A stretch of 64,000 nucleotides of DNA from CAWANP01 sp963783445 (GTDB taxonomy: Bacteria > Chloroflexota > Anaerolineae > JAAYZQ01): the NCBI GenBank assembly GCA_963783445.1, contig CAWANP010000004.1, positions 62,001 through 126,000 on the forward strand, in the 5' to 3' direction. Made by a program: the position numbers and the translations under genes. Every line of letters begins with the position of its first letter. Position 1 is the first letter of the stretch. The notes below the pieces were generated by a model. That model was not told where the DNA came from. It searched no databases and worked only from the letters and a program-made list of their open reading frames with translations. Of this stretch, positions 47,398 to 58,019 are shown piece by piece.

Positions 47398-48597
47398 TCA
47401 TTTCAAGCATCGATCTAGCCATTCATACGCGAGGGCACGCGCCGACTTTGGAAAGCTGTGATTGCCTCCATGCATATAGTACCCAAACTTATCTGATGCA
47501 TTGAAGAGGTTGTACACCTGAAAGAATTGTGCCCCCACTTCAGCAAGGAATTCTTGATTTCCATAGGCTGCATCAAAATACGCGGAAATATTGAGCCATG
47601 GCCTGGGAGCGATGAGCGCCGCGATTTGATGCAGATCAAAGGGGGGATCCCTATTCTCAAGGAAATATCTTCGGAGTTTTGGGATATAGATATAGCCTTC
47701 TTCCAATGACCATTCCAACCGTTCTTCTTCTTCAGAGAATACAGACAAACCACAATTACTCACGGCTGCCTTGATCCGATCATCAAGGGCCGCGGCAAAA
47801 ATCGCATTGTGTCCGCCGTGGGAATGGCCTATAACACCTATCCGGTCCTTATCGACATCATCAAGCATCGACAACACATCAATGGCTGCGCGTGAATCCT
47901 CCAGGTTCTTGCCGACCATAGACCAATTCGGATAGCGTTCATAGAAAGGGCCAGAATCAAAACTCCCTGTATGCGGATATACACGTTCTCCCGCAGTCAG
48001 ATGATCGGGTGCCAACACAATGTAGCCCCTCATTGCCAATTCATGGCCATAGGCGAAAGCTGGATCTCCATCCAAGCCCACAACCTCGTCTTTTCCTGAA
48101 TCTACGGTTTGATGGAGGGCGAGGATCGCTGGTGCAGGTTTCATCAGCTTTCTGGAGTGCAAAAGATATGCTGTGATTCTTTCATCCTCTCCGACACAAT
48201 AGGAAATCTTGCTCCTCACATATCCCTTCACCTTTTCTTCGTCGATGACCTCAATAGATCTGGTATTTCTCGTCACGGGTGGAATGCCTATTGTCTCGAA
48301 CAGGCATGCTTTGATATCTTGACCTCGTTGCTTCCACTGTTCGATTGATTGAATGGATTCATGTTCATGTGCTAACACATGTTTGATCGCCATAAGAATA
48401 GCCTCTAAAAATCCTGCTGCCAATGCGCCTAACGACTTGCGGCTCACCCGCCAGGCCGATTCTCCTCTAGCGGGATGTAATGACGTCGTAGCACCCAGCT
48501 CAAACCTGCTCTTTCGCTGTTTCCACAATCTCTTGTCTGAGAGATGTGCACAGATCGCAGATAGAGTAATAGCCATCCCCCTATTCATTTGTATCAT
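47398..48597 (-). CDS. Alpha/beta hydrolase, dienelactone hydrolase/acetyl xylan esterase-like
   Basis: Up to 399 residues from ATG 48597; the true start may be ATG 48393, since the first ~68 residues lack homology-like features. The fold is clear: APAILALHQTVDSGKDEVVG, the strand GYIVLAPDHLTAGERVYPHT, nucleophile elbow GVIGHSHGGHNAIFAAALD, and the catalytic His in MHGGNHSFPKSARA. A long insert with KNLEDSRAAIDVLSMLDDVD precedes the elbow. Such enzymes act on esters, lactones or acetylated sugars. Base composition is lower in GC than the flanks, which suggests transfer together with its neighbours. Confidence 0.83.
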   Translation of the reverse strand: MIQMNRGMAITLSAICAHLSDKRLWKQRKSRFELGATTSLHPARGESAWRVSRKSLGALAAGFLEAILMAIKHVLAHEHESIQSIEQWKQRGQDIKACLFETIGIPPVTRNTRSIEVIDEEKVKGYVRSKISYCVGEDERITAYLLHSRKLMKPAPAILALHQTVDSGKDEVVGLDGDPAFAYGHELAMRGYIVLAPDHLTAGERVYPHTGSFDSGPFYERYPNWSMVGKNLEDSRAAIDVLSMLDDVDKDRIGVIGHSHGGHNAIFAAALDDRIKAAVSNCGLSVFSEEEERLEWSLEEGYIYIPKLRRYFLENRDPPFDLHQIAALIAPRPWLNISAYFDAAYGNQEFLAEVGAQFFQVYNLFNASDKFGYYMHGGNHSFPKSARALAYEWLDRCLK

Positions 48598-48628
48598 TCG
48601 GCTGTAAGGCTAACGGATGCTTCTACTC

Positions 48629-48765
48629 GGTGATCCCGACTCCGCTGACAGGCCGGCCTTGCTGGGCCGGGTTCGCGATTGCTACATTGCCGACCAGGTG
48701 GTGGCCCTGGGCTTGCCTACCGTCAGTGCTCCTGCGGTTCCGCACGCGCGAGATCGTGGTCAATT
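48629..48765 (+). pseudogene. Third scrap of the YyaL-like gene
   Basis: GGTGATCCCGACTCCGCTGA is identical to the parent gene near 34224 and to the copy near 42330, followed by CAGGCCTTGCTG-like, GGTTCGCGAT and CAGGTGGTGGCC blocks in the same order, up to CGAGATCGTGGTC. It is degraded and in no long frame. It lies in the 260-bp gap between the hydrolase and a DinB gene. Confidence 0.75.
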
Positions 48766-48857
48766 GTGAATAACAGCTTCAGGTTGTGATAGACGTAGAA
48801 AATGTAATCTTGAGACGTTGTTGTGCTCCACGCCGGGATGATCGTTCCACCAGCGGG

Positions 48858-49349
48858 CTATGGTTCCAGTTCGCCAAAATACGACCAGCTATCCAAATCA
48901 GGTGGTTGGACTCCCAAGTGCGTCAAGGTCGCCATGATCTGAGCACGATGTTCGGTGGCGTGGTTGATCACTTGGGTGAGAATGATTGTCTTTGGCACTT
49001 TACGCGGCGTGCCCTCCCAGTCCACCTGTACCGTGTCGCCAGCTCGTACCTTTGGAGCCCACTCAATCAGGCCAGAGCCACTCGTACGTACCGACTCTGC
49101 CATTTCCGCCATGGTCAATGGCGGTGCATCCGTTGGACGGCGATACGGTGGATCAGTGCTGATACGCGATAAGTACGATTGCTCCGCCGTGACGATGTGC
49201 TGCAACGTGTCTCGAATGGAGCCAAAAGTACCGACAATGGTGGCATCCAACTGTTCACCGGTCAACTCAGCGCATCGCTCGAGGATACGAAGATTGGCCC
49301 AACGGTTGTGGCGAAACAGGATCGTCAGTGTATCGATGGGATGATTCAT
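48858..49349 (-). CDS. DinB-family protein, copy 3
   Basis: A 163-residue intact DinB-like four-helix bundle: FRHNRWANLRILERCAELTG is the family-typical first helix, IRDTLQHIVTAEQSYLSRIS holds the first His, and ILTQVINHATEHRAQIMATL holds the second pair. It diverges from copies 1 and 2 and is more like the standard DinB group with NRWAN. Its start lies 12 nt after the stop of a small lipoprotein gene on the same strand, so they likely form an operon. Confidence 0.86.
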   Translation of the reverse strand: MNHPIDTLTILFRHNRWANLRILERCAELTGEQLDATIVGTFGSIRDTLQHIVTAEQSYLSRISTDPPYRRPTDAPPLTMAEMAESVRTSGSGLIEWAPKVRAGDTVQVDWEGTPRKVPKTIILTQVINHATEHRAQIMATLTHLGVQPPDLDSWSYFGELEP

Positions 49350-49361
49350 CCGTCACCTTCC

Positions 49362-49656
49362 CTATTCATCTCTAATGGTGCAACCAAGCCGTGTGCGCGT
49401 GCTGCGATCCAACTTGTACTGTTGCAGAAACTCTGTGCATAAACAGACCGACTTGTTCAAAGTGGGCCGCGTAGCTATTCGCAAGCCCCACCCGCTGGAA
49501 TTGCTAAAGAGGACCAGTTCCCATTCAGCCATTTCGTCCTCGGGAGCTTCCGAGAGGGTGATTGTCGGCGCTAGAGGCGGCGATGCGGTACAACTTGTCA
49601 GGAGCGTGCCTGTCAGGAGTAGGACCGTAAGCGTGAAGAGCAGATGCCTCTCTCAT
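49362..49656 (-). CDS. Small lipoprotein (frameshift in signal peptide)
   Basis: On the - strand ATG 49656 starts MRE; one base later the other frame gives RHLLFTLTVLLLTGTLLTSC, a signal peptide with lipobox LTSC, followed by TASPPLAPTITLSEAPEDEM, AEWELVLFSNSSGWGLRIAT and QYKLDRSTRTRLGCTIRDE with a stop at 49362. About 97 residues. It was found only by reading across a one-base shift near 49645. No family recognised. It is 12 nt upstream of the DinB gene. The rest of 49657-49827 shows no gene. Confidence 0.55.
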
Positions 49657-49827
49657 GCACCAATGTTGCCTCCCCCAGCTGCTGTGGCCTACTGACTCGA
49701 GGGTTCTGTACTGCGATAACCGAATGTGAATTGCTGTCCTATGGCGGTCACCAGTATACCATGTTCTTGTGAAGCCGTCAACGGTGATCAGATTGGCGTT
49801 GTGGCCATGTCTCCGCGGTGCAGATCG

Positions 49828-50814
49828 TTATTTGTCACCATGTTCCACAGTGATGACTACTTTTCCCCGGGCGTGTCCTTTTTCAAGATAGCGGATAGCT
49901 TCGGGGATCTCGGCAAGCGGGTAGCGCCTATCGATGACCGGTACTATGCCGGTTTCAAGAAGTTCTTTCAACATGGCCAGATCTTGGCTATCCTCTTTTG
50001 GCATGAGCATGCCCAATTTCTTGTTCCCGTTCCTTGAAATCCATGGTCCCAGGAGCCTAACTTGGAGCATATGACCCAGGGTTGAAAATCCGACGACGAC
50101 ACAAATTCCCTTGGGACTTAATGCGCGCTTCAGATCTGAAAGCGAATGATTGGCCACAATATCAACAATCAGGTCATAGCGCTGGCCATTTTGGGTGAAA
50201 TCTTCTTGCGTGTAATCAATGACATGGTCTGCACCAATCGAACGTACCATGTCCAAATTCCGTCGTGCTGCACACGCCGGTCACTTCAGCCCCGAACGAT
50301 TTGGCAATCTGCACCGCAAAGGTACCCACACCACCAGATGCGCCATTGATCAAAACCTTTTGTCCTGGCTGAACCTGTCCTTGATCGCGAAGAGCGTGCA
50401 GGGCGGTGAATGCCGCTTGAGGCACGGCCGCTACTTCCTCAAATGTCATATTGGCCGGTTTCAGCGCTAATGCATTTTCAGGAATACATACATACTCGGC
50501 AAAAGCGCCAAAACCACACCAGTATAGGTCCCCGTATACCTCATCACCTGGTTGAAACTGCTTTCACGTTTCTGCCAACCGCTTCAACCCGCCCCGCGAC
50601 ATCAGCTCCGAGTATCTTGTTTTTTGGTTTTAGGAGCCCGGACTCCAGGCGCTGCAAGAACGGTTCGCCTCTCAGAGCTATGCCAGTCACCTGGATTCAC
50701 GGATGCTGCAAGAACTTTTACCAGGACTTCATCTTCCTTGGGCGTAGGTTTTTCTACCTCTTTGAGCTGGAGAACATCCGGTGGCCCGTATTTTGCGTAT
50801 ACAATTGCTTTCAT
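49828..50814 (-). CDS. Zinc-free MDR alcohol dehydrogenase/quinone oxidoreductase (several frameshifts)
   Basis: ATG 50814 starts MKAIVYAKYGPPDVLQLKEV, the classic N-terminus. Frame changes near 50650, 50560 and 50260 are needed to read on: LKPKNKILGADVAGRVEAVG, then MTFEEVAAVPQAAFTALHAL, the cofactor motif LINGASGGVGTFAVQIAKSF, and GADHVIDYTQEDFTQNGQRY to the end at 49828. Repaired length is about 330 residues. Members reduce quinones or enals with NADPH. Its ATG overlaps the TGA of the DUF4386 gene (ATGA, 50811-50814), so the two are translationally coupled. Confidence 0.82.
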
Positions 50815-51574
50815 CGTAATCTCCTTACTCTGATCGGGTCGAGTTTTCGATCATCTGTCCATTTTGCAGACTCAGAAGCGACTGCAGATGAATTGAATCC
50901 TTTAACGATCAGCCATACCGCCAGAACCATTTCAAGCAAGGCAGCGGAAGAAACAACAAGATCAAGATCGGCGAGAAGGGATCACAAGGCCGAACATGCT
51001 AACAAGCCTGATGCCAAATACAAGGGCGCTCCAATAAGACCCCAGACTGATATCCAGCGTGGAAGGAGTTTTGATTGATACAACAAATAATAAAACGGCA
51101 GAGCAGCCAGGCTGGCAAAGATCCTGGGCCCAAGCAACTGGGTCCAATCATAGGCTGCCAGCAATCCAGTGCCTACAGGTAGAAAATAGGAAGCATCCGG
51201 GGCTCCTGCTTGTACATATTCCTGACTTACTGTCAACAGTGATAGCAGGCTGATATTACCAATAATAAACGGTACAGCCTCAAAACTCCTGGCTACAACA
51301 TACCCAAGAGCGACTGTTTCATTATGCTTTTTCAAGATGGGAAAGATCACAACCGCAATGCCAACAAATGCGCCGGCACCAATCAAATCAAGGAGCACGC
51401 CTATGATCACTTGATTTTCATTTGCAGGCAATGTTGACAAGATAATCTGGATCAGTGAGAATAGGTACCAAGAAAACAAGCACTTAGAACCCCCGCAACC
51501 GTCGCAATGATAAACAATACGCCCACAATGATTGCGGTCTTTTTGCTTGAATTCATGTTTTCTTTGGTACCCAT
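50811..51574 (-). CDS. DUF4386-family membrane protein (frameshifted)
   Basis: ATG 51574 (GGAG upstream) gives MGTKENMNSSKKTAIIVGVL, then FIIATVAGVLSACFLG, a frame change near 51475, then PANENQVIIGVLLDLIGAGA, FPILKKHNETVALGYVVARS, LPRWISVWGLIGAPLYLASG, two changes near 51000 and 50965, and the last helix LLEMVLAVWLIVKGF with a stop at 50811. Six to seven hydrophobic segments over about 250 residues match the DUF4386 family, whose function is unknown. The ATGA overlap with the dehydrogenase implies joint function or at least joint translation. Confidence 0.78.
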
Positions 51575-51710
51575 CGCTTTTTTCTCCTTTTTTGGGGCTT
51601 GACTGAAAATTGATGGAATCGGATTTGATAGAACCGTGGCCGCCTATCCTATTCGTGGGGATGAAATGGGCCAGGAATGCTATATAGACAGGCCTCCTTT
51701 CCAACCATCG

Positions 51711-52026
51711 CTATCGTGCCTCAGCTTGCGGTTTGACATCTGGTGCTTCTGCCTGGCTGGGTTCAAGGCCAACAACAGAGATCAATGGCATGCCTGAAAT
51801 CACGTACCTTTGACAGCAATCCATGCAACGCGGCCTGATCGACCACCGGGCCGGTCAAGAGGGTATCGCCGTTGTGTTCCAGGGTGATGGCCAGGCCCCC
51901 AAACCAATTTGTCCATCGAGGACCCAGGTGGCCCTTGATCTTGATTTGATAGACTGTTGCTTGACCTGGATCAGTTTTTGGCTTGCGTTCGTTTAGCATT
52001 GCCCGGTACCTGTTGTGGCCGGCCAT
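51711..52026 (-). CDS. Small conserved-type protein 'IKGHLG..WTxWFGGL' (frameshifted)
   Basis: About 105 residues from ATG 52026 (or ATG 51999): MAGHNRYRAMLNERKPKTDP, ATVYQIKIKGHLGPRWTNWF, GGLAITLEHNGDTLLTGPVV, DQAALHGLLSKVRD, a frame change near 51790, then GMPLISVVGLEPSQAEAPDV to a stop at 51711. I have met this short single-domain form in Chloroflexota next to LuxR regulators, and here too a MalT-like regulator lies 190 nt upstream on the same strand. Function unknown; a role linked to that regulator is inferred. Confidence 0.65.
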
Positions 52027-52217
52027 GACTGCCCGTGCCACTTGTTCAATGTACAGGTAGCATATCAGCAAGAGGGTATTGGTGTAAAGACACTAAAGTG
52101 TTGTTTGGGGGTGTTGTTCTGGGGTTACTGAAAGGGTGAAAGCGCCAGAGGCTTTGGCCCAGAAGGTCCTTTCCTTATCGTTCTTGCATCCAGGTTTGGG
52201 GCAAACTGGCGCCTGGG

Positions 52218-55082
52218 CTACAGCAGACCCAGCTCGCGGGCGCGCGCTACGGCTTCGGTGCGTCTCTGTACTTCCAGTTTGCCAAAGATGTTCCGATTGT
52301 GCCCTTTTACGGTGTTCAAGGCCAGGAACAGCCGTTCGCCGATTTCACGATTTGAGAGTCCCTGGGCAACGAGTTGCAGTACTTCAATCTCGCGTTCGCT
52401 CAAGGGCTCGATCAAAGGCTGTTGTGTGCCAGGCTTTTCTGCTTCAACCTTCCCAAACGCTGCCTGCAATTGACTGACATAGTTGGGGGAGGCGCTGCGC
52501 ACCGCGGCCTCTCGCAGCAGCGCCGCCATGGCAGGACCTTCGTCTACAAAGATCCGGACATAGCCCTCCGGCTCAGCCAGCGTCAGGGCGCGTTCCAGAG
52601 ACACAAGAGCAGGAGGGATGTCGCCCTGCGCCTCGTGAGCGAGTGCCTGCAGCACAAGGATTTCGATCACACTGCCCGTCCTGCCGCCCTCTTCCGCTGC
52701 CTTCAGGAGGCGCTCTATGAGGTCCATTGCCTCGTGGATGGAGCGTTCTTGCCCGGTCGATCTTGTATCGGGCGATGAGCACTCTGGCCAGGGTGACGTG
52801 CTCAAACTCGCGCAGGTAGCTGAGGTCGTCATCAACGGATAGGCCCAGCTCGCGCGCCCAGCTCAGGGCTTCAGCCATCCTGCCCTGCGCAGCCCAAATC
52901 CGGGTCTTCAATGCGCGATATGGGACGCACGTCGGGCAAGGGGGTTCGGACATACAGGCGCTCTGCCTCGTCCAGCAGGTCGAGAGCGCCTTCCAGGTCT
53001 CCCAGGGTCTCCTCTAGTCGAGCCTGGGCAATGCACCAGCGATACTGCCAATCTGGCAACTCAACTTGCTCGCCCAGCTTCTTGCTTGTCAGCAAGTCTT
53101 GTGCGGCGGCTTCCAGATCGCCCTGTTCACGGTGCAGCTTGCTCATGCCCGTATACACGTCCTCCGTTCCCAGGGGCATTGGCTCGCCCATGGTCTGTCG
53201 CAAGCTGCAGTGCGCGCTCACAGGCACTTGCTGCCTCGTGGAGATGACCCAGCGTCATCTTTATGTCAGCCAGGACAAATGTGCCGATGATTACCTCCAG
53301 GGGTGGTCATGCCAGCCAGGCCATCGGAAAAGGTCCGGTGGGCTGCCTCCAGGTCTCCGCTCGCCCAGTAGGCGAGCCCCAGGAGCGCAGTTGCATCTCC
53401 GCGCCATTGAGGGTCTTCCTCAGGTAAGAGGTCGAGTACCCGCCGGGCGTACTTGACGGTGGCGGCCACATCGCCAATGGCCTGGGCATGATAGGCACGG
53501 GCTGTGGCTAGCGATACCGGCAGCGACCGAAACTGCTCTTCGTCCACAACGACCATCCTTCGGCTCTGCCCCTCGACGGGCTCGGGGGGCGCCTCAGGAC
53601 AAGTCCTGGCCGGTGGGTCCTCCATTCGCTCACCTGCATCCGTGGCCGGTTCCAGCCACCGTTCGGCGTCCAGCAGTCTGGCCTCGGCGGCCTCCAGCTT
53701 GCCGGCATTCAGAAATGCCCAGGCATACGCTGACGCAGAGCACAGGTCTGGCGCGGACCAGTTCGTCTGGCAGCTCCTTCACCCAGCCAAGCCACGCGAT
53801 CGACTGAAAACTCCCACTCCATGCTGGCCATGCCAGCTCGGCCAGGTCTGCCGCTCGCTCGAAATCTTCTGCGGCAAGCGCGTGGCGGATCGCATCGGAG
53901 GGCAGATCCGTTCTGCTCGTACCACTCGCTCGCCCGCCGATGCAGGGTGGCTACTCCGATCGGGCTGCTCTTCCATCAAATGCTGCCTGCAGAACATCTG
54001 CAAAAAGATGGTGATAGCGATACCATTGGCGCTTGTCATCCAGCGGGACGACGAACAGGTTGCCGCGCTCCAATGCCTCAACAGGATGTTGCCTTCTTCC
54101 TGGCCGGACGGCGGTTTTTCGGAGCCGAAACGCACTGCATCGCACAGCGGACCGCTCAACCGGTCGAGAATAGAGGTCTGCAGCAAAAAGCTCCGGACAC
54201 CTTCGGGCTGCCGCTGCAGGACCTCTTCGACCAGATAGTCCACGATGTATCGGTTGGCTCCAGCAAAAGCCCTTATGAATCTGGAAACATCCTCTCGTCC
54301 CTGCATGGGGTGTCGCTGCAGGCGTCCCTTGCAGAGTGCAAGTTCCTTGTAGAGAAGGGCGGCCAGTTGGAGCCCGGCAATCCAGCCTTCGGTACGGGTC
54401 TCCAGCGAGGCAACTTCCCCGGCCGAGAGGTCCAGGCCCATCACCTGGTTGAGAAAATCGGCGGCTTCGGAGGGAGTAAAACGCAAGTCGGTGGCGCGCA
54501 GTTCGGTCAATTGGCCCCGGGCGCGTAGGCGGGCCAGGGGCAGCGGTGGATCCTCACGGGTGGCGATGACCAGGTGCATCTGTGGCGGCAGGTGCTCGAG
54601 CAGAAAGGTAAGGGCGTCGTGGATGGGTTGGGCTTCGAATCAGGTGATAGTCGTCGAGAACGAGGACAATCCGGCTGGAGCTGGCGGCAATCTCGTTGAT
54701 CAGGGAGGTCAGAAGAACCTCGACCGGCGGTGGCTGAGGAGATTGAAGTGCGCTCAAGGCTCCTTTTCCGAAACCTGCACCTGCGTCCATTGTCTGCAAG
54801 GCAGTGAAAAATAGGTCAGGAACCGGGCCGGGTCGTTGTCGCTCTCATCAAGCGAGAGCCAGGCGATCTGTGGGGACGCGGCTACCGCGCCCCTGCCCGC
54901 GCGAATATGGCGCACCCAATCGCTGACCAACGTGGTCTTGCCAAAGCCGGCCGGGGCGGAGATGAGGGTCAGCTTGCGGCAAAGCCCTGCGTCCAGCGCT
55001 CGATCAGGCGCGGGCGCGAGACCAGTTCGGGCCGGGGGGGTGGAACATACAGTTTCGTTGTCAAGAGTGGGTCTTGCTGCAT
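52218..55082 (-). CDS. MalT-like LuxR-family regulator (many frameshifts; maybe pseudogene)
   Basis: ATG 55082 reads MQQDPLLTTKLYVPPPRPEL, the usual start of this family. Pieces in order: Walker A TLISAPAGFGKTTLVSDWV, WLSLDESDNDPARFLTYF, Walker B SSRIVLVLDDYHLI, then LVIATREDPPLPLARLRARG, RFTPSEAADFLNQVMGLDLS, WYRYHHLFADVLQ, TPR-like helices, and the C-terminal LuxR helix-turn-helix LSEREIEVLQLVAQGLSNRE with LALNTVKGHNRNIFGKLEVQ. Reading requires about ten frame changes (near 54990, 54797, 54645, 54085, 53820, 53700, 53310, 53200, 52910, 52780). That density is far above the 3.8-kb intact gene nearby, so true decay is possible. A strong promoter stands upstream. Confidence 0.8.
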
Positions 55083-55122
55083 GAAGGTCCTTTATGTTGC
55101 GCGACACCGGCTCCAGGGTACA

Positions 55123-55151
55123 AGTATATCATTCTGCGGGTGAACTGTCAA
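55123..55151 (-). promoter_or_regulatory. Predicted sigma70-type promoter for the MalT-like gene
   Basis: On the - strand TTGACA (55151-55146) and TATACT (55128-55123) are 17 nt apart, and the start codon at 55082 is about 40 nt further on. Confidence 0.72.
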
Positions 55152-55299
55152 AGGGAATGCGCGCCTGCCGGAGTCGGATTTCGTTCCAGGACGACGAGCG
55201 GAGTTGTTGCCCAGGCCCAGGTGCGCCCGGAACGACCGGTAGCCAGGGGAGCTGAGGAAAAGGGCTGGCCTGGACCTGGAACAAGTCCGCCGGGCTCGT

Positions 55300-55550
55300 G
55301 GAGTGGATTCCCGCTCCCCCCGGCTGCTCGGGGGCAAGCATGTGCGGGAATGACAGATGAAGAGAATGAGGTGCCGTGTCATGCCTGCCCACACCGTCGT
55401 GAGGGTAAACTATGGCGGGCATCCACTTTGGCTGAGTCAATGTAGTCCCGACCCCGGACTACTCGGGGGCAGACTTGGCGAGAATGACAGGTGTCGCGCC
55501 AGTCTGCCTTCACGACGGCAGACGGTAAGACGGCAGGGGCGGGAATGACG
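55300..55550. repeat. Cluster of 'CGGGAATGACAG' repeats
   Basis: Three related blocks: a CTGCTCGGGGGCAAGC...GGGAATGACAG block near 55320-55352, ACTACTCGGGGGCAGAC...GAGAATGACAG near 55458-55492, and CGGCAGGGGCGGGAATGACG near 55531-55550. These are short dispersed repeats common between genes. The gap 55152-55553 has no gene that I can see. Confidence 0.55.
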
Positions 55551-55553
55551 GCC

Positions 55554-55582
55554 TTGCGTTTTCGGCGAGGCGGTATTATACT
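55554..55582 (+). promoter_or_regulatory. Predicted sigma70-type promoter for the M23 peptidase
   Basis: TTGCGT (55554-55559), 17 nt, TATACT (55577-55582). The peptidase starts at 55637. Confidence 0.6.
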
Positions 55583-55636
55583 CGTATCAACCGTATAGGA
55601 CCGCAGCGCCGCGTGGCGAGAGAGGAGTGGGGTACG

Positions 55637-57842
55637 ATGAGAGCAAAGAATCGTTCAGGGTTTCTGGCTGGAGCCGTGATGCTGCTGGCGATCGTGCTTG
55701 TCGCCAGCGGGGGAATGGCTGCTGTGGCCCAGGACGGCGCTCACGTGGCGGGCAGCGATCCCTCGCGGCCCACACCCGGCGAGAAATGGGACCGCAAGAC
55801 CGTGGTCCTGGAGGGAGCGCAGCCGCAGGGCTTCAGGGGTACGTCCATCGAGCCACCCCGCGACTCGATGAGCGAGGAGCGCCGGGCCGAGATCCAGACC
55901 CGGATCGTACGCAACGTACACACGCTGGAGTTGCAGGGCAGGCTCTTGCCCAGGAGTCCTCAGGCCGTGTCCCTGGGCTGGCCACTGCGCAGTTCGGGGC
56001 GGGGCACCACGGGGGCCGCCTATGGCACTCACGCGGTCTCCGGCTACGTCGACCACGATCCAGCTTACCCCGACCAGTTGCTGGATTGGGCTTGTGGAAC
56101 CCGAACCTACGACCTGGCTGACGGCTACAACCACCGGGGTACAGACTATGCGACTTGGCCCTTTCCCTGGCTCTCCATGGACGAGGATGCACTGGAGGTA
56201 GCCGCCGCGGCCCCGGGAACGATCATAGAGAAACGGGACGGCAACTATGATCGCAACTGTGGCCTGGGGGATGCACCATGGAACGCCGTCTATGTCCTTC
56301 ACGGGGACGGTTCCGTTGCCTGGTACGGGCATCTCAAAAAGGGTTCCCTGACCAGCAAGGGCGTCGGCGATACGGTGGCGGCAGGCGAGCACCTGGGCAT
56401 CGTGGGCAGCTCGGGGAGTTCAACAGGACCGCACCTGCACTTCGAGTTGTGGCGGGGGACGACACTGGTCGATCCCTACCATGGCGACTGTAATGCCCTG
56501 CCCTCGTGGTGGGCCTCCCAGCGACCCTACTACGACTCGGCCGTGAACATGGTGACGACGGGTGATGCCATTCCTGAGACACCGGCCTGCCCGAATCCGG
56601 AAGTGCCCCATATCAAAGACAGTTTTGCCTCAGGCCAGACGATCTACTTCAGCGTTTTCTATCGCGACCACGTGCCCGGCCAGCAGAGCCAATATACGGT
56701 CTATCGTCCCGATGGCACAATCTACTCGCGCTGGACACGTGATGGTCCCGACGCCTTTTCGCCTGGAAGATGGAACACCTACTGGCTCGAGTTCCATGCA
56801 GGTCTTCCGGCGGGCACGTGGCGATTTGAGGTCGAGTTCCAGGGGCAGATCTACCGGACTTATTTCAATTTTAAGGATCTGGCTTTTATCAATGTGCAAG
56901 CCCCAGCGGGCGGTGAGAACTGGCTCCGTGGGACCACAGCCACGGTACGGTGGACCGACAACCTGGGCGGCAATGTCCGGATAGACCTGTACAAGGGTGG
57001 CGCCTATCATTCGGTCATCGCCCCGTCGACCGCCAGCGATGGCTCCCATGCCTGGCAGGTAGCCCAGGGACTGGCGCTGGCGAGCGACTACCGGGTACGG
57101 GTCACTAACCAGACGAATCCAACCCTCTTTGCGCAGAGCGCCGCATTCTCTGTGGTCGGCACAGGTCCGGCTGTGGTGGCTGCCTACCTACCGCTGGCCG
57201 TGAGGAACTATGCGGCTGCCTGGCAGACCGTTGTACGACAGGACTTTGAGGGGAGCGTTCCCTGGAGCCTGGACCGTGGGCGACAACCAACCCGGGGCGG
57301 GCGTGTACAAGTGGGGCAAACGGAACTGCCGGGCCCATGCGGGTACCTTCAGTGGCTGGGCGGTGGGCGGCGGGGACAACGGGGCGGCGCTTTCCTGTGG
57401 AAGCAACTACACCAACGATGCAAACAGCTACATGATGTATGGCCCCTTTAGCCTGGCTGGCGCGACGGCGGCCGAGATGCGCTACCGCCTGTGGCTGAAC
57501 TCGGGTACGGACAAGCTGATGGCCCTGGCGTCGGTAGATGGCGACGAGTTTTACGGCATATCCATCAAGGGAAACTCGGGAGGCTGGCTGGAGAAGGTCC
57601 TTGACCTGAGCAATGTCCATACGCTGGGAGATCTGACGGGCCGGCCCAAGGTCTGGGTGCTATTTGCATTTATCAGCGATGGTAGCCGGAGTTTACCGGA
57701 GGGAGCCTACGTGGACGACATCTTGGTGCGCAAGTTTGTGCCAGGCGTCGCCTCTGCTGGGCCGCAGCCAAGCGAGCAGGTACCCGCCGCGGCCGTGCCT
57801 GGTCTGGTGCAAGCTCCGGCCCGCTGGGTGATCCAACGTTAG
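55637..57842 (+). CDS. Secreted M23-family metallopeptidase, multidomain (one frameshift)
   Basis: ATG 55637 starts MRAKNRSGFLAGAVMLLAIV, a signal peptide ending near AVA-Q. The catalytic LytM/M23 domain covers ~150-300: the first His and the Asp in YNHRGTDYATWP, the usual VAAAAPGTIIEKRDG and YVLHGDGSVAWYGHLKKGSL strands, and the HxH pair in GPHLHFELWRG. Then come beta-sandwich domains (DSFASGQTIYFSVFYRD; VQAPAGGENWLRGTTATVRW, like a Ser-Thr-rich/GPI-anchor-type repeat) and a YLPLAVRNY motif. After a frame change near 57275 a last lectin-like domain follows (AWTVGDNQPGAGVYKWGKRN to GAYVDDILVRKF). About 735 residues. It should cut peptidoglycan or other peptides outside the cell. Confidence 0.87.
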
Positions 57843-58019
57843 GTCTCGATCCGGCGAGGGCTGGAGCCGGCTGGGTCGATTCTTGCTCTCTGCTATGATT
57901 GACGACCGAGCAAGCCCTGCCAATGCCGGCGGCTACGAGGCTGGCCAAATGGACCGCAGACGGCCACCAGTGCGACCCCGATAACACGAGCAGCATGACA
58001 ACCTTACTGAATGCGCCTC

